Below are positions 16,564 through 27,160 of a DNA stretch of 64,000 nt, piece by piece. The position numbers and the translations under genes were made by a program. The stretch is taken from NCBI GenBank assembly GCA_964604705.1, contig CAZSAP010000009.1:80791-144790 (forward strand). The letters are read 5' to 3'. The DNA comes from JAAXVQ01 sp964604705 (GTDB lineage: Bacteria > Oederibacteriota > JAAXVQ01). Within the stretch, counting starts at the first letter, position 1, and each line of letters opens with the position of its first letter. The notes beneath the pieces are model-generated. The model made no database searches and was not told the origin of the DNA. It saw only the letters and a program-made list of their open reading frames with translations.

Positions 16564-19328
16564 CTCGGGGACAATTGCTGGCGAATGGTTTGGAGCAGTT
16601 CCGCCAATGAGTAGGGTTTCTGCAGAAAAGGAATGCCGCGCCCCTGGATCTGAACCCATTGGGCCTTGCTGTCCGCGTATCCACTGCTCAAGATCATCTT
16701 CAACTTGGGATGATGATCATGCAGCTCTTCCACCAAGCGCAAACCGCTCTTATCCGGCAAGACCACATCGCTAAGGATTAGCTCGATTTGCCCTTTTTCT
16801 TGGTGATACACGTCCAGGGCTTCCTTCGCGGTTTTGGCTCGAAACACTTTGTACCCGCACTCTTCCAACGCGCGACAGGAGAATTCCAAGACTTGTTCCT
16901 CATCCTCCACCACCAAAATCCGCTCCTGCTGCCCCTGGCATTCCTCCATGACCCGAGCCACGGGCTTGGCTATGGAAGGAATCGGGCCTTGTGGACGCAC
17001 GTACGCAGGCCAATAAATCTTAAACGACGTTCCCTGATCAGGAACGCTGGATACTTGAATCCAACCTTCATGTTGCTTTACGATGCCATACACCACGGCT
17101 AGGCCTAAACCGGTTCCCTGCCCAACTTCTTTGGTCGTAAAAAAAGGTTCAAAAATACTCGGCAAAATATCAGCAGCGATTCCGCGCCCAGTATCTTCTA
17201 CCGAGAAGCAGACAAAACGCCCCGGACGTGACTCGGGCATAAGAGCGGCATCCTGAGGCTCAATGGTTACATGACTGGTCTTAAACAACAACCGACCTCC
17301 GTCGGGCATGGCATCCCGGGCATTCACCGAGAGATTCATAACCACTTGTTCTAAGCTCATTAAATCCGCCCGAATCATCTCCATGTTGGGTTCCAATTCA
17401 AAGATCAACCGAACATCTTCACCGATGAGATGCCCCAGCATTTTTTGCATGTTAAAGATCACTTGATTGATATCCAGTTCTCTTACCTGAAGCACCTGAC
17501 GCCGACTGTATGCCAGCAGTTGCCGGGTCAACGCCCCGCCGCGCTGGGCCGCGCGAATAATCTCTTCAATGTCCTGATGGGCGCGCGGATTCAAATCCGT
17601 ACGGTTGGCCAACAACTCCCCAAACCCAAGAATCGCCATTAGTAGATTGTTAAAATCGTGGGCCACGCCTCCGGCCAGCCGGCCGACCGCCTCCATCTTC
17701 TGCGATTGGCGCAACTGCTCCTCCAACGAACGTGCCTCGGTCACATCCAACAACGTACCGATGATGGCCGGACGGGCATTGTATTCGGTAACGCTGCCGT
17801 GCACTTCGCACTGGAGTTCACGCCCATCTTTGCGTCTCCCCCGAAAACGATACCGAATGCTGGTAACGTCCCCTTGGAGTCGGCGATTGATGTTGTTGTG
17901 CAAAAGCTCATGGTCGTCGGGATGCACCACATCTTCAATGCCACGCATGGCCAGCATCTCGGTTGCGGAGTAACCAAATATTTCTTCCAAACGGGGATTC
18001 ACATATTGGAAACGTCCATCTTGGATAATGTAAATGCCGACCAGGGAATGTTCCACCAGGCTACGAAATTTAGCCTCGGTAGCCAGCAGCGCTTGCTCGG
18101 CTACTTTCCTCTGAGTAATATTCTCAAAGGCCAATCCTAAGCGCCGCCCAGGCATGCGAAACGCATGAAAAATAAAATAGCCCTCCATGCGGTCGTCTTG
18201 GTAATGCAGATCCTCTTCCATAAACGGATCACCGGTCTCAACCACCTTAATAAACGCGTCCTTTAAGCCCGTCTGCTTGGCCTTGGGCCAAATGTCATCA
18301 AACTCCTTGCCCAAGCATTTTTGGGATTGAATCTTCAAGAGTCGCTCTGCTTCGGGATTGGCTTCCAGAAACGCCAGAACATCCGGCGCATGCCACTGAA
18401 AAATCATCAAGCCCGAGGGGATGGATTGCATAATGTCCAGGGACATCTGACGGGATTCACGTAACGCTTCTGCGGCTTTCACACGTCCGGAAATATCCCG
18501 GGCAAACTCAATCACCCCTTTGATGTGTCCGGTGGCGGAATCCAGCAGGGGATACGTATGCAGTTCCAGACTCCCGACCGCCGCACCCGCTTCGTTGATC
18601 AACGGAACCACCGCGTACGAAGCCTTGCCCGTTGCGAGCGTCTCCTTGGAAGGACAAATGGTGCATGCGTCTGTACGGTGGTGGTACACTTGGTAGCACT
18701 TCTTCCCGATCAAGGGACGCACATGTCCATACAGGCGTTCCAGGGTCGAGTTGACCCGTAAGATATTCAATTCGGTATCCAACACCGTCACCCCGTCCTG
18801 GATACTTTCAAATACTTCAAACAAAAATCGTTCCTTTTGAATCAAGCTGCGTTCCAAATTTAAATGCGGTGTCACATTCACGGCAGAGCCTAGATATCCC
18901 TGAATCCGCGCGTCTTTTTCAATAAACGTGGTATTGAATTCCCCGACCAAATACGCGCCCGACTTGGTCCGAACCCGCATGGTTTGAGGCTTCACTAGAA
19001 TTCGTTTGCTCAGGGCTTCCATACGTTTGTTGGCGACGGTCAAATCATCTGGGTGAAAAAGCGGAAGGTAGTTTTTTCCAATCCATTCGTGCTTATTCCA
19101 GCCGGTCAAGGTCTCAAAGGCGGGATTTAAAAATAAAATTCGATGATCCTCGGAAAGGATATAGATTATGTCAACCGAGGTTTCAACCAAGCGTTCAAAA
19201 AAATAATTGCCATCAAACCACAATTTGGCTAAATCCGCCTTGGCCTTCATCGTCCGGCGTACCACAAAATATCCAATCGCCGCCGCGGCCAGCAGTCCGC
19301 CCATGCTCAACCCCATCCAACCCGTCAT
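16560..19328 (-). CDS. Hybrid sensor histidine kinase with four PAS domains and receiver
   Basis: About 922 residues: one N-terminal membrane helix, then roughly four PAS domains (about 35-540), HisKA with the phosphorylated histidine near residue 557 in GGVAHDFNNLL, a HATPase (SVEDTGRGI, FEPFFTTK, GTGLGLAVV), and a C-terminal receiver with aspartate in LILSDVVLPD. The second PAS carries CYQVYH..DACTICP, a cysteine pattern of the sort seen in redox or metal-binding PAS domains. The signal is unknown and no partner regulator is adjacent. I start at the ATG at 19328 behind GAGAGGG; the open frame runs 29 codons further up. Confidence 0.9.
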   Translation of the reverse strand: MTGWMGLSMGGLLAAAAIGYFVVRRTMKAKADLAKLWFDGNYFFERLVETSVDIIYILSEDHRILFLNPAFETLTGWNKHEWIGKNYLPLFHPDDLTVANKRMEALSKRILVKPQTMRVRTKSGAYLVGEFNTTFIEKDARIQGYLGSAVNVTPHLNLERSLIQKERFLFEVFESIQDGVTVLDTELNILRVNSTLERLYGHVRPLIGKKCYQVYHHRTDACTICPSKETLATGKASYAVVPLINEAGAAVGSLELHTYPLLDSATGHIKGVIEFARDISGRVKAAEALRESRQMSLDIMQSIPSGLMIFQWHAPDVLAFLEANPEAERLLKIQSQKCLGKEFDDIWPKAKQTGLKDAFIKVVETGDPFMEEDLHYQDDRMEGYFIFHAFRMPGRRLGLAFENITQRKVAEQALLATEAKFRSLVEHSLVGIYIIQDGRFQYVNPRLEEIFGYSATEMLAMRGIEDVVHPDDHELLHNNINRRLQGDVTSIRYRFRGRRKDGRELQCEVHGSVTEYNARPAIIGTLLDVTEARSLEEQLRQSQKMEAVGRLAGGVAHDFNNLLMAILGFGELLANRTDLNPRAHQDIEEIIRAAQRGGALTRQLLAYSRRQVLQVRELDINQVIFNMQKMLGHLIGEDVRLIFELEPNMEMIRADLMSLEQVVMNLSVNARDAMPDGGRLLFKTSHVTIEPQDAALMPESRPGRFVCFSVEDTGRGIAADILPSIFEPFFTTKEVGQGTGLGLAVVYGIVKQHEGWIQVSSVPDQGTSFKIYWPAYVRPQGPIPSIAKPVARVMEECQGQQERILVVEDEEQVLEFSCRALEECGYKVFRAKTAKEALDVYHQEKGQIELILSDVVLPDKSGLRLVEELHDHHPKLKMILSSGYADSKAQWVQIQGRGIPFLQKPYSLAELLQTIRQQLSPS

Positions 19329-19446
19329 GCGACCCTCTCTGCTTCCCAATCCGACATCGGACTTCCCGGACGCACATTTACGATGTATTCTAGTCCTTCC
19401 AGCGCCCACAGGCAAGTCAGCAATTCAGTGACCTTTCGGAATGCAA

Positions 19447-19475
19447 TTGACACTCCATTTGTATTTCCTTATTAT
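19447..19475 (+). promoter_or_regulatory. Sigma-70 promoter for the ligase-TPR gene
   Basis: A perfect TTGACA (19447-19452), 17-base spacer and TATTAT (19470-19475). The predicted start near 19482 leaves a leader of about 120 nt with no clear structure. Confidence 0.8.
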
Positions 19476-19602
19476 ATTTATATTTTCGGCCTTTATTCGA
19501 TATTCTGTATCCACTATTTGCATTTCCATTACGGAGATTTCCCGGCAACCTCGCGTTGACCTGCGACACTCCTATTTTTTCACCCCCTAGGGAGGCCCTG
19601 GC

Positions 19603-21888
19603 GTGGCTATAAAATCATTACAGACTGAGACCGACGTACATTTAATTCAGTGGTGCGACCGTGCCATTGAGATGCTTTTATACATTACCTTTCTCACCAT
19701 TCCTTTATTTTTTATTATCTTAACCCGCGATCAGTTTGAATTGCCCAAACTAACCGCTTTGCGACTCTTGACCTTGACCATGCTGGGGCTCTGGGGATGC
19801 CGTATTTTGGCTGCACGACGCTTTGAATTCCGCAAGACGCCCTTGGATTGGCCCATCGCGGCCTGGGTGGGATTAAACGTACTCACCACTGTGCACAGCG
19901 TCTCCCCGTATGTTTCCTGGTGGGGAGAGTACGAGAATTTTCGCGGCTTGCTGACCAACTTGAACTACGTTGCGCTTTTTTACCTATGCGTGCATTTCAT
20001 ACGTACTCGCGCCCAAATCGATCGCATGCTCTTCGTGGTTTTCCTCGCCGGCCTTTTGTCCACGGCCTATGGAATCGGACAGTTTTTTGGTTTGGACTTT
20101 ATTGCATGGAATCCCACCTCGGTCTCCAAAGGACGCTATTTTTCCAGCATGGGCAACCCCAATTTTCTGGCCGCGTATTTGGCCATGGTTATGCCCTTGA
20201 TTGTGGTATTTTTTGTTGAAACCACCTCGTCGTTCAAACGCGTTTTGCTATTCGTCTCCTTCATAGCCATGTTCTTGTGTCTCATGGGAACCTGGAGCCG
20301 CGGAGGGTTTCTGGGCTTGCTCATGGCCCTAGGTGTGCTGGTCGTCTATGGGATCCAACGACTTGTACAACATTATCAAGAACTGGCCCGTTCGCATAAC
20401 CGTAGCTTGGGTGAGACACTGTTTTTGGAAATGCGTCAAAACAAAGTCTGGGTCACTTTGCTGGTCATCACGGTTACACTCCTGCTGACCATTTCCCTAA
20501 CCTTGGGACGCAATCACATGATTCGTTTTTTCAATTCCATTATTCATTTTCCCGAAACCATCAAAGTGTCGCGCCTCCACATTTGGGGACCGGCGGTTAA
20601 CATTATTCGAGAAAACTCCCTATTGGGCACGGGCTTGGATACGTTCAAGACCGTCTTCCCGCGTTACGCCACACCTGATTTTGCCAGCATCGACGGCGCC
20701 AATGTCGCCTCCCGCACCGCGCACAACGAAATTTTGCAGGTCCTCGCCACACAAGGCATTGTCGGTTTGCTGGTGGTGTTCTTCTTAACCCTGTGCATTC
20801 TTAAGCAGTGGTGGGATGCGTATCAAGTGCACAAGGATGGTTGGAAGGACCGACTTATTTTATTTGGCTTGTTGGGTACCTGGACCGCGTATTCCGTGCA
20901 GAATCTATTCTCGTTTGGTGTGGCGGTCATTGATACCTTCTATTGGCTGACGTTGGCCTTGATCGTCTTGCTGAAAACCGCTCCCGAGGAACAACCCCGT
21001 TTGGCTCCCTCCCAAATGCCGGATCCCCGTCCCAATTCCTTTTTTCAAACGCTCACATCGTTGCGGATGTTGGTGATACTTATCCTGGTGGGCGGCGTTG
21101 GCTATTTCGGCTGGCAGGCATATAAAGTTGCGTTGGCCGATTTTTCGTACAACCTGGGTACCCTCTATCGCATGCAGGGATATTCCGACCAAGCCGTGGC
21201 GACGTTTAGCCGAGCGGCGGAACTTCTCCCCAGCGAAGTCAAATATCAAGTTTACAAAGGTCTGGCCTTTGAAGAAAAAGCCAAAAATGCAACCGATGCA
21301 GACCAACAACGACAACTGGTACAAAAAGCCATTGCTGCATACGCGGAGGGTTTGCGCCTTAATGCCAACAACGCCTACTACTTGGGGAACTTAGGGCGTG
21401 CGTACGGCTTGGCTCATGAACTCGAAAAAGACCGTGCGGACTTTTATGAAAAAGCTGTGGCCTATACACGCGAGGCGGTACGTCAAGCTCCGGTAACGGT
21501 CTTGTTCCAACAAAATCTGGCTTTCCTATACTTGGGACACGGCGATGAAGATAATTTTCAAAAAGTACTCGATACCTTGGCACACTATGCACCGATTGAC
21601 AGTTCACGTATTTGGTTTTCGGCGGGAAATAATTTTTACAACAGCGGCAATTTGGCCAAGGCTCGCACCTACTATGAAAAAGCCCTGGCCTTAGACCCGA
21701 AATATGTTGAAGTTTATTTTAATCTCGCCGTGACCTTGGCCCAATTAAACGACGTGTCTCGTGCGGTAGCGTTGTGGCGTCAAGCCTTGGTAATTAAGCC
21801 CGATTTTGAACCCGCCAAACAGATGTTGCTGCGTTATGAAAAACCAGGACGCCCTACCGGGACGGCCAAGGATATTCTGAACCATTGA
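19603..21888 (+). CDS. O-antigen ligase/polymerase-family membrane protein with C-terminal TPR repeats
   Basis: A 761-residue protein with a GTG start behind AGGGAGG. The first about 490 residues hold a dozen hydrophobic helices and the Wzy/WaaL-type region with WGEYENFRG and GTGLDTF. A further helix near residue 500 leads to about 240 residues of TPR repeats (NLGTLYRMQGYSDQAVATF; AGNNFYNSGNLAKARTYYEK). Such Wzy-TPR fusions are common in candidate phyla and probably polymerise or ligate a surface glycan or glycosylate proteins; the substrate cannot be read from sequence. Its last 35 nt overlap the 3' end of dnaE on the other strand. Confidence 0.85.
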   Translation: MAIKSLQTETDVHLIQWCDRAIEMLLYITFLTIPLFFIILTRDQFELPKLTALRLLTLTMLGLWGCRILAARRFEFRKTPLDWPIAAWVGLNVLTTVHSVSPYVSWWGEYENFRGLLTNLNYVALFYLCVHFIRTRAQIDRMLFVVFLAGLLSTAYGIGQFFGLDFIAWNPTSVSKGRYFSSMGNPNFLAAYLAMVMPLIVVFFVETTSSFKRVLLFVSFIAMFLCLMGTWSRGGFLGLLMALGVLVVYGIQRLVQHYQELARSHNRSLGETLFLEMRQNKVWVTLLVITVTLLLTISLTLGRNHMIRFFNSIIHFPETIKVSRLHIWGPAVNIIRENSLLGTGLDTFKTVFPRYATPDFASIDGANVASRTAHNEILQVLATQGIVGLLVVFFLTLCILKQWWDAYQVHKDGWKDRLILFGLLGTWTAYSVQNLFSFGVAVIDTFYWLTLALIVLLKTAPEEQPRLAPSQMPDPRPNSFFQTLTSLRMLVILILVGGVGYFGWQAYKVALADFSYNLGTLYRMQGYSDQAVATFSRAAELLPSEVKYQVYKGLAFEEKAKNATDADQQRQLVQKAIAAYAEGLRLNANNAYYLGNLGRAYGLAHELEKDRADFYEKAVAYTREAVRQAPVTVLFQQNLAFLYLGHGDEDNFQKVLDTLAHYAPIDSSRIWFSAGNNFYNSGNLAKARTYYEKALALDPKYVEVYFNLAVTLAQLNDVSRAVALWRQALVIKPDFEPAKQMLLRYEKPGRPTGTAKDILNH

Positions 21889-24800
21889 AACCATTTTTAG
21901 GATCGTGGTTTCCATTGATCCCGTGACGTTCAATGCGTACCCGGGTTTCGCCTAAAAGATCGCGCACTTGTTCCAACCATTCATCACTCAAGCGCACACT
22001 GAAGCGATCGGGCAAGGTTTCAACCACTTCTCCGTGGTGCTCGGTGAACATGTGTAAAACAATGCGCACATTCCCCGGATGCGTCTTTACCAGCTGGTGC
22101 AAGGCCGCCAGCTGCTCTTCCCCCGAGGTCGCCGTCACCGTCAGGTGCAGCGTCTTCGCCAAACGCACATACGCGTCTTCCAGGGGAATAATATCCGTGG
22201 CAATGAGCTTGCTTTCATCCCCGCTGCGATCCACGCGTCCAACCACAAACAGCATGGCCTCTTTGATCAAATAGCGGTTATGCTTGCCCAACTGGTCGGG
22301 CCACACGATCACCTCGATCATGCCTTCCAAATCTTCCAGAGAAAAACGCACCATGGGTTCCTTGCGTTTGGTTAAGCTGCGACGTATCCCTACTACCAAT
22401 CCACCCACTACGACCATTTTCCCTTCATCGCTTTGGCTCAAATCAATGGTTCGATCCGAACGAAAGGTCGTGAGCAAATTTTGGAATTGCGCCAAAGGAT
22501 GACCTGAGAGATAAAAACCCAGCACCTCTTTTTCGTGGGCCAGGCGAACGTTCTCGGGTTCGGGTAGACTCGGCCCTGCCGGGGCCGACGGATGGGCAAA
22601 GGTTGCCTCTCCAAAGAGCGCCACCTGTCCTTGTTCGCGCTCTTCCTGGATCTTTTGACCCGTGGCCAGGCGCAGGGGCAGCGTCTCGAGTCCCTGTGCG
22701 CGTGCCAATCCCAAACTGTCAAAGGCGCCGGCCTTAATCAAGCTCTCCACCACCTTCAGGTGTAAGCTGCGGTAATCCACCCGACTGCAAAAATCATCAA
22801 ACGAAACAAACACGCCGCTTTGTTCGCGCTCGGCCACCAGCATCTCCACGGCCCCGACGCCTACATTGCGAATCGCCGCCAGGCCAAACCGCAGCCCCTC
22901 GTCCTCCACATGAAACATGGCCATACTCCGATTCACATCCGGAGGCAAGACGGGAATCCCCATGCGCCGGCATTCCACTACGTAGAGCGCGATTTTATCC
23001 GTATTCCCAAGTTCATTGGAGAGCAACGCCGACATGTACTCCCAGGGATGATTGGCTTTCAGGTAAGCGGTTTGGTACGCGATCCACGCATACGCCAAAC
23101 TGTGTGACTTATTAAAGCCGTACTCCCCAAACCGGGCCATGTGGTCAAACACTTCCTCGGCCCGATCGCGGTCCAGTTTCAGCGAAGCGGCCCCGGTCAA
23201 GAAACGGTCTCGCTGTTGTTCAATCAGCTCCGGATTTTTCTTGGCCATGGCGCGACGCAGGAGATCCGCCTGCCCAAACGTGAAATTGCCAATCCGAACC
23301 GCAATCTCCATTACCTGTTCCTGGTAAATAATGGTGCCATGCGTTTCTTTGAGAATGGGTTCCAGGGCCGGATGCAGATAGCGAATGGGCAACTTGCCCT
23401 GCTTGCGTTGGATGTAGTCGTCGATCATGGCCATGGGGCCGGGGCGATACAAGGCCACCAACGCGCAAATCTCCTCGAGATTTTTCGGCTGCAACCGTTT
23501 CAGCAAATCGCGCATCCCCGAGGATTCCAATTGGAAGACCCCCAAGGTATGACCTTCCGCCAGCAAGGCCAGCGTCTTGGCATCCTGAAGTGGCAGGGTT
23601 TCCAAATTTATGCGGATCCCGTGACGGGCATGCACGGCCCGAACCGCATCGTCCATCACGGAGAGTGTGCGCAAGCCTAAAAAATCCATTTTCAAAAGAC
23701 CCAGCCGCTCCAGCGACTCCATCGCGTACTGGGTGGTTACGGTGTTCTCCCCGCTGGCATCGCCGTTTTGCTCGGCCGCGCGAGCGTTCTTGGTATGGCA
23801 CAAGGGAACAATGTGAATCAGGGGTTCGCGCGAAATGACCACGCCTGCCGCGTGGGTGGAGGCATGACGGACCTGCCCTTCCAAGGCCCGGGCTGTATCC
23901 AACAAGGTATGAATGCGGTCTTCCGAATCGTACCCGTTCTTAAGTTCCGGCACTTGCTCCAAGGCGCGCTCGAGCGTTATATCCAATTCCTGCGGGATCA
24001 ACTTGGCCACACGATCGACTTCCTCATAGGCATACCCTAAGACCCGGCCCACGTCACGCACCGCCGCCTTCGCGGCCAGGGTTCCGAACGTGATGATCTG
24101 CGCCACGTTTTCCTGCCCGTACTTGCGGGTAACATAACGAATCACGGCTTCGCGTCCGGTATCTGAAAAATCCACATCAATATCCGGCGGGCTGATCCGT
24201 TCCGGATTCAAAAACCGTTCAAAAATCAGCCCGTACCGTATCGGATCCATGCGCGTGATTCCCAACAAATACGCGACCAAGGATCCGGCTGCCGAACCGC
24301 GGCCCGGCCCCACGGGAATCTCCTGTTGCCGGGCATAGCAAATGAAATCCCAGACAATTAAAAAGTACGCGGCGTATCCCACTCGCCGAATCACATCCAG
24401 CTCATGCTTAAGCCGCGCTTCCACCGTCTCGTTCGCGTTCGGATACAATTCCGGCAGACGTGCCCGGCAAAGGTGTTCCAAATATGCGTCCAACTCTGGG
24501 ACCTGTGAATCCGTCGGCAGCGCGGCCTTGGCCTCCACGGGTACCTGGTACTTGGGCAACTGTACGTTCCCCATGGGAATCTCCAAATTGCAGCGGTTGG
24601 CGATCTCGAGTGTGTTGCGCCCGGCCTCCGGCACTTCCTGAAAGAGCCGCCCCATTTCGTCCCCACTCTTTAGGTAAAATTCCGGAGTGGGCATCCGCAT
24701 CCGCCGCTCGTCTTGCAGCGTCGTGTTGGTTTGAATGCAGAGCAGGGCTTCTTGCGCCAGTGAATTCTCCCGCCGCAGGTAATGCACATCGTTGGTCGCC

Positions 24801-25417
24801 ACCAATGGCAGATTGAGCGTCCGCGATAGATCAATCAGCCCGCGGTTGACCACCCCTTGGGTCGGGATTCCGTGGTCCATCATTTCCAAATAGAAATTGC
24901 CCGGGCCAAAAATTTGCTGGTACTCATCGGCCAGCTGTCGGGCTTGCGGCAGTTCATTTTTTTGGATCAACATGGGGATTTCACCGTGCAGGCAGGCGGA
25001 CAAGCCAATGAGCCCGCGCGCGTGCTTGGCCAAAACCTCGCGATCAATGCGCGGACGATAATAGAACCCTTGCAAAAAGCCTATGCTGGAAAGGGCGACC
25101 AGATTTCGATACCCTTCCAAATCACGCGCCAACAACACCAAATGATACGACGCATCCTTCATGCCATGGTTGGAATGTTTATCCAGGCGTGAACCCGAGG
25201 CCATATAGGCTTCGATGCCCACAATGGGCTTTACCCCGTGTTTAAGGCACTCGTGATAAAACTCCATCACGCCGTACATGGACCCATGGTCCGTAAGGGC
25301 CAAGGCGGGCATTCTTAATTCTTTGGCACGGGCAACCAACGAGGAGAGACGACAAGCGCCGTCAAGCAAGGAGTATTCCGAGTGGACGTGCAGGTGAACG
25401 AAGTGTGTAAACGGCAT
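21854..25417 (-). CDS. dnaE: DNA polymerase III alpha subunit
   Basis: The replicative polymerase, 1187 residues, DnaE1 type. An N-terminal PHP domain (HLHVHSEYSLLDG) comes first. The C-family palm carries the catalytic aspartates in PDIDVDFSD and the third in LLKMDFLGLRT. A helix-hairpin-helix region (GFNKSHSLAYAW) and an OB fold (VVVGGLVVGIRR) follow. There is no beta-clamp motif I can be sure of. It is a single complete gene without intein or frameshift. The 3' end overlaps the convergent ligase gene by 35 nt. The ribosome-binding site is weak. Confidence 0.97.
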   Translation of the reverse strand: MPFTHFVHLHVHSEYSLLDGACRLSSLVARAKELRMPALALTDHGSMYGVMEFYHECLKHGVKPIVGIEAYMASGSRLDKHSNHGMKDASYHLVLLARDLEGYRNLVALSSIGFLQGFYYRPRIDREVLAKHARGLIGLSACLHGEIPMLIQKNELPQARQLADEYQQIFGPGNFYLEMMDHGIPTQGVVNRGLIDLSRTLNLPLVATNDVHYLRRENSLAQEALLCIQTNTTLQDERRMRMPTPEFYLKSGDEMGRLFQEVPEAGRNTLEIANRCNLEIPMGNVQLPKYQVPVEAKAALPTDSQVPELDAYLEHLCRARLPELYPNANETVEARLKHELDVIRRVGYAAYFLIVWDFICYARQQEIPVGPGRGSAAGSLVAYLLGITRMDPIRYGLIFERFLNPERISPPDIDVDFSDTGREAVIRYVTRKYGQENVAQIITFGTLAAKAAVRDVGRVLGYAYEEVDRVAKLIPQELDITLERALEQVPELKNGYDSEDRIHTLLDTARALEGQVRHASTHAAGVVISREPLIHIVPLCHTKNARAAEQNGDASGENTVTTQYAMESLERLGLLKMDFLGLRTLSVMDDAVRAVHARHGIRINLETLPLQDAKTLALLAEGHTLGVFQLESSGMRDLLKRLQPKNLEEICALVALYRPGPMAMIDDYIQRKQGKLPIRYLHPALEPILKETHGTIIYQEQVMEIAVRIGNFTFGQADLLRRAMAKKNPELIEQQRDRFLTGAASLKLDRDRAEEVFDHMARFGEYGFNKSHSLAYAWIAYQTAYLKANHPWEYMSALLSNELGNTDKIALYVVECRRMGIPVLPPDVNRSMAMFHVEDEGLRFGLAAIRNVGVGAVEMLVAEREQSGVFVSFDDFCSRVDYRSLHLKVVESLIKAGAFDSLGLARAQGLETLPLRLATGQKIQEEREQGQVALFGEATFAHPSAPAGPSLPEPENVRLAHEKEVLGFYLSGHPLAQFQNLLTTFRSDRTIDLSQSDEGKMVVVGGLVVGIRRSLTKRKEPMVRFSLEDLEGMIEVIVWPDQLGKHNRYLIKEAMLFVVGRVDRSGDESKLIATDIIPLEDAYVRLAKTLHLTVTATSGEEQLAALHQLVKTHPGNVRIVLHMFTEHHGEVVETLPDRFSVRLSDEWLEQVRDLLGETRVRIERHGINGNHDPKNGFNGSEYPWPSR

Positions 25418-25548
25418 AGGTTGAATTTTTCCGATCGTTCATTAAAACTATCGTGCCTGCCTACATGCCTAGTTTCCCCCGGTCCCCGTCCTTAACAAAG
25501 AAAGGGGCGCCGGAGGAATTGCACGCGGCAAGGTGCGATGAGCCTATA

Positions 25549-27087
25549 TCATTCCCACTCAATGGTGGCCGGCGGTTTGGACGAGATATCCAAAACCACG
25601 CGATTAATGCCCTTAACTTCATTAATAATGCGGTTGGATACCCGTGCCAACAACTCTTGCGGCAGGTAGGCCCAATCCGCGGTCATGGCATCGACGCTCG
25701 TAACCGCCCGCAATGCCACAACGTGTTCATACGTACGTTCATCGCCCATGACCCCAACGGATTTGACGGGCAAGAGTACCGCAAACGATTGCCAGAGTTT
25801 GCGATAGAGGTTCGCATTTTTTACTTCTTGGACAAAAATCACATCGGCCTTACGTAAAAGTTCAAGCCGTTCAAACGTCACTTCACCCAATACGCGTATG
25901 GCCAGACCCGGACCCGGAAAGGGCTGACGCCAGACAATGTCTTCCGGCAAGCCCAATTCCTCACCGACTTTGCGCACTTCATCTTTAAACAATTCACGCA
26001 ACGGCTCCACCAGCTTAAACCGCATGTTCTTCGGCAAACCGCCCACATTGTGGTGAGATTTAATGGTCGCCGACGGACCTTTCACGGACACGCTCTCAAT
26101 CACATCCGGATAGATGGTCCCCTGACCCAAAAACTCAAAATCCCCAATTTTTTTCGATTCGCGCTCAAACACCTCGATAAACTTGACGCCGATGCGCTTG
26201 CGTTTTTCCTCTGGATCGGTGATGCCCTTGAGGTCGTCCAAGCATTCCTGGGCCGCATTCACGACCACCAGCTGAATGTCGTAATTACGCCGGAACACTT
26301 CCTCCACGCGCGCCACTTCATTGAAACGCAACACACCATTGTCAATGAACATGCATGTCAGTTGCGACCCAATCGCCTTGTGCAGCAGCGCGGCGGCCAC
26401 CGAGGAATCCACACCCCCGGACAAACCCAAGAGCACTCGGGCGGACCCGACTTGTTGACGGATGCGGCTCACGGTCTCTTCGATGTACGCCGCCGAGGTC
26501 CACGATCCCGTGCACCCGCAAATGCGATTCACAAAATTGGACAAAAACGTCATGCCTTCAGCGGTATGCTGAACCTCGGGATGGAACTGGATACCGTAGA
26601 GCGAGGAGGCCTCCTTGGCAATGGCGGCCATGGGGGCATTCCCGGTATTGCCCACAACCTGAAACCCGGTGGGCATCACGGCCAAGCGGTCGCCATGACT
26701 CATCCAGACTTTGGTCTTAGGGCTGATGTCTTGCAGCAAGCGTGAGGCTTGCGTAACGTTAAGCTCCGCAAAACCAAATTCACGCTCGGTGGAAGGCTCC
26801 ACCTTGCCACCCAGCAAATGCGCGATAAGCTGCATGCCGTAGCAAATACCCAGCACCGGAATCCCAAGTTCAAAAAGTTCCTTGGGGACCAACGGTGCGT
26901 CTTTTTGGTAAACCGACGAAGGTCCGCCCGAAAGCACGATCCCCTTGGGTGCCATGTCCCGAATGCACTGCAGGGAAAGATGATACGGATGGATCTCGCA
27001 ATACGTATTCAGCTCACGGATCCTCCGCGCGATCAACTGAGTGTACTGTGAGCCAAAGTCCAAAATGAGTATGAATTCTTTATGCAT
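25549..27087 (-). CDS. guaA: GMP synthase (glutamine-hydrolysing)
   Basis: Converts XMP to GMP using glutamine and ATP. About 512 residues. The class I glutamine amidotransferase has the catalytic cysteine in GICYGMQL and histidine/glutamate in FHPEVQHT. The ATP pyrophosphatase has the PP-loop GLSGGVDSSVAA. The C-terminal dimerisation domain ends KPPATIEWE, as usual. I start at the ATG at 27087 (MHKEFILILDFGSQ), preceded by GGGAG. guaB lies upstream on the same strand, but a strong terminator (27127-27160) separates them. Confidence 0.97.
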   Translation of the reverse strand: MHKEFILILDFGSQYTQLIARRIRELNTYCEIHPYHLSLQCIRDMAPKGIVLSGGPSSVYQKDAPLVPKELFELGIPVLGICYGMQLIAHLLGGKVEPSTEREFGFAELNVTQASRLLQDISPKTKVWMSHGDRLAVMPTGFQVVGNTGNAPMAAIAKEASSLYGIQFHPEVQHTAEGMTFLSNFVNRICGCTGSWTSAAYIEETVSRIRQQVGSARVLLGLSGGVDSSVAAALLHKAIGSQLTCMFIDNGVLRFNEVARVEEVFRRNYDIQLVVVNAAQECLDDLKGITDPEEKRKRIGVKFIEVFERESKKIGDFEFLGQGTIYPDVIESVSVKGPSATIKSHHNVGGLPKNMRFKLVEPLRELFKDEVRKVGEELGLPEDIVWRQPFPGPGLAIRVLGEVTFERLELLRKADVIFVQEVKNANLYRKLWQSFAVLLPVKSVGVMGDERTYEHVVALRAVTSVDAMTADWAYLPQELLARVSNRIINEVKGINRVVLDISSKPPATIEWE

Positions 27088-27126
27088 CGTAACTGCTCCC
27101 TGCGATCCCGAACGGTCGGGGTTTTG

Positions 27127-27160
27127 AAAAAAATCAGGGCGGCCTTTTGCAAAGCCGCCC
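27127..27160 (-). terminator. Intrinsic terminator between guaB and guaA
   Basis: On the minus strand GGGCGGC (27154-27160) and GCCGCCC (27137-27143) enclose a 10-nt loop, and seven T's follow at 27127-27133. It ends the guaB transcript 40 nt before the guaA ATG, so guaA either depends on read-through or is attenuated. I could not see an alternative antiterminator fold. Confidence 0.85.
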
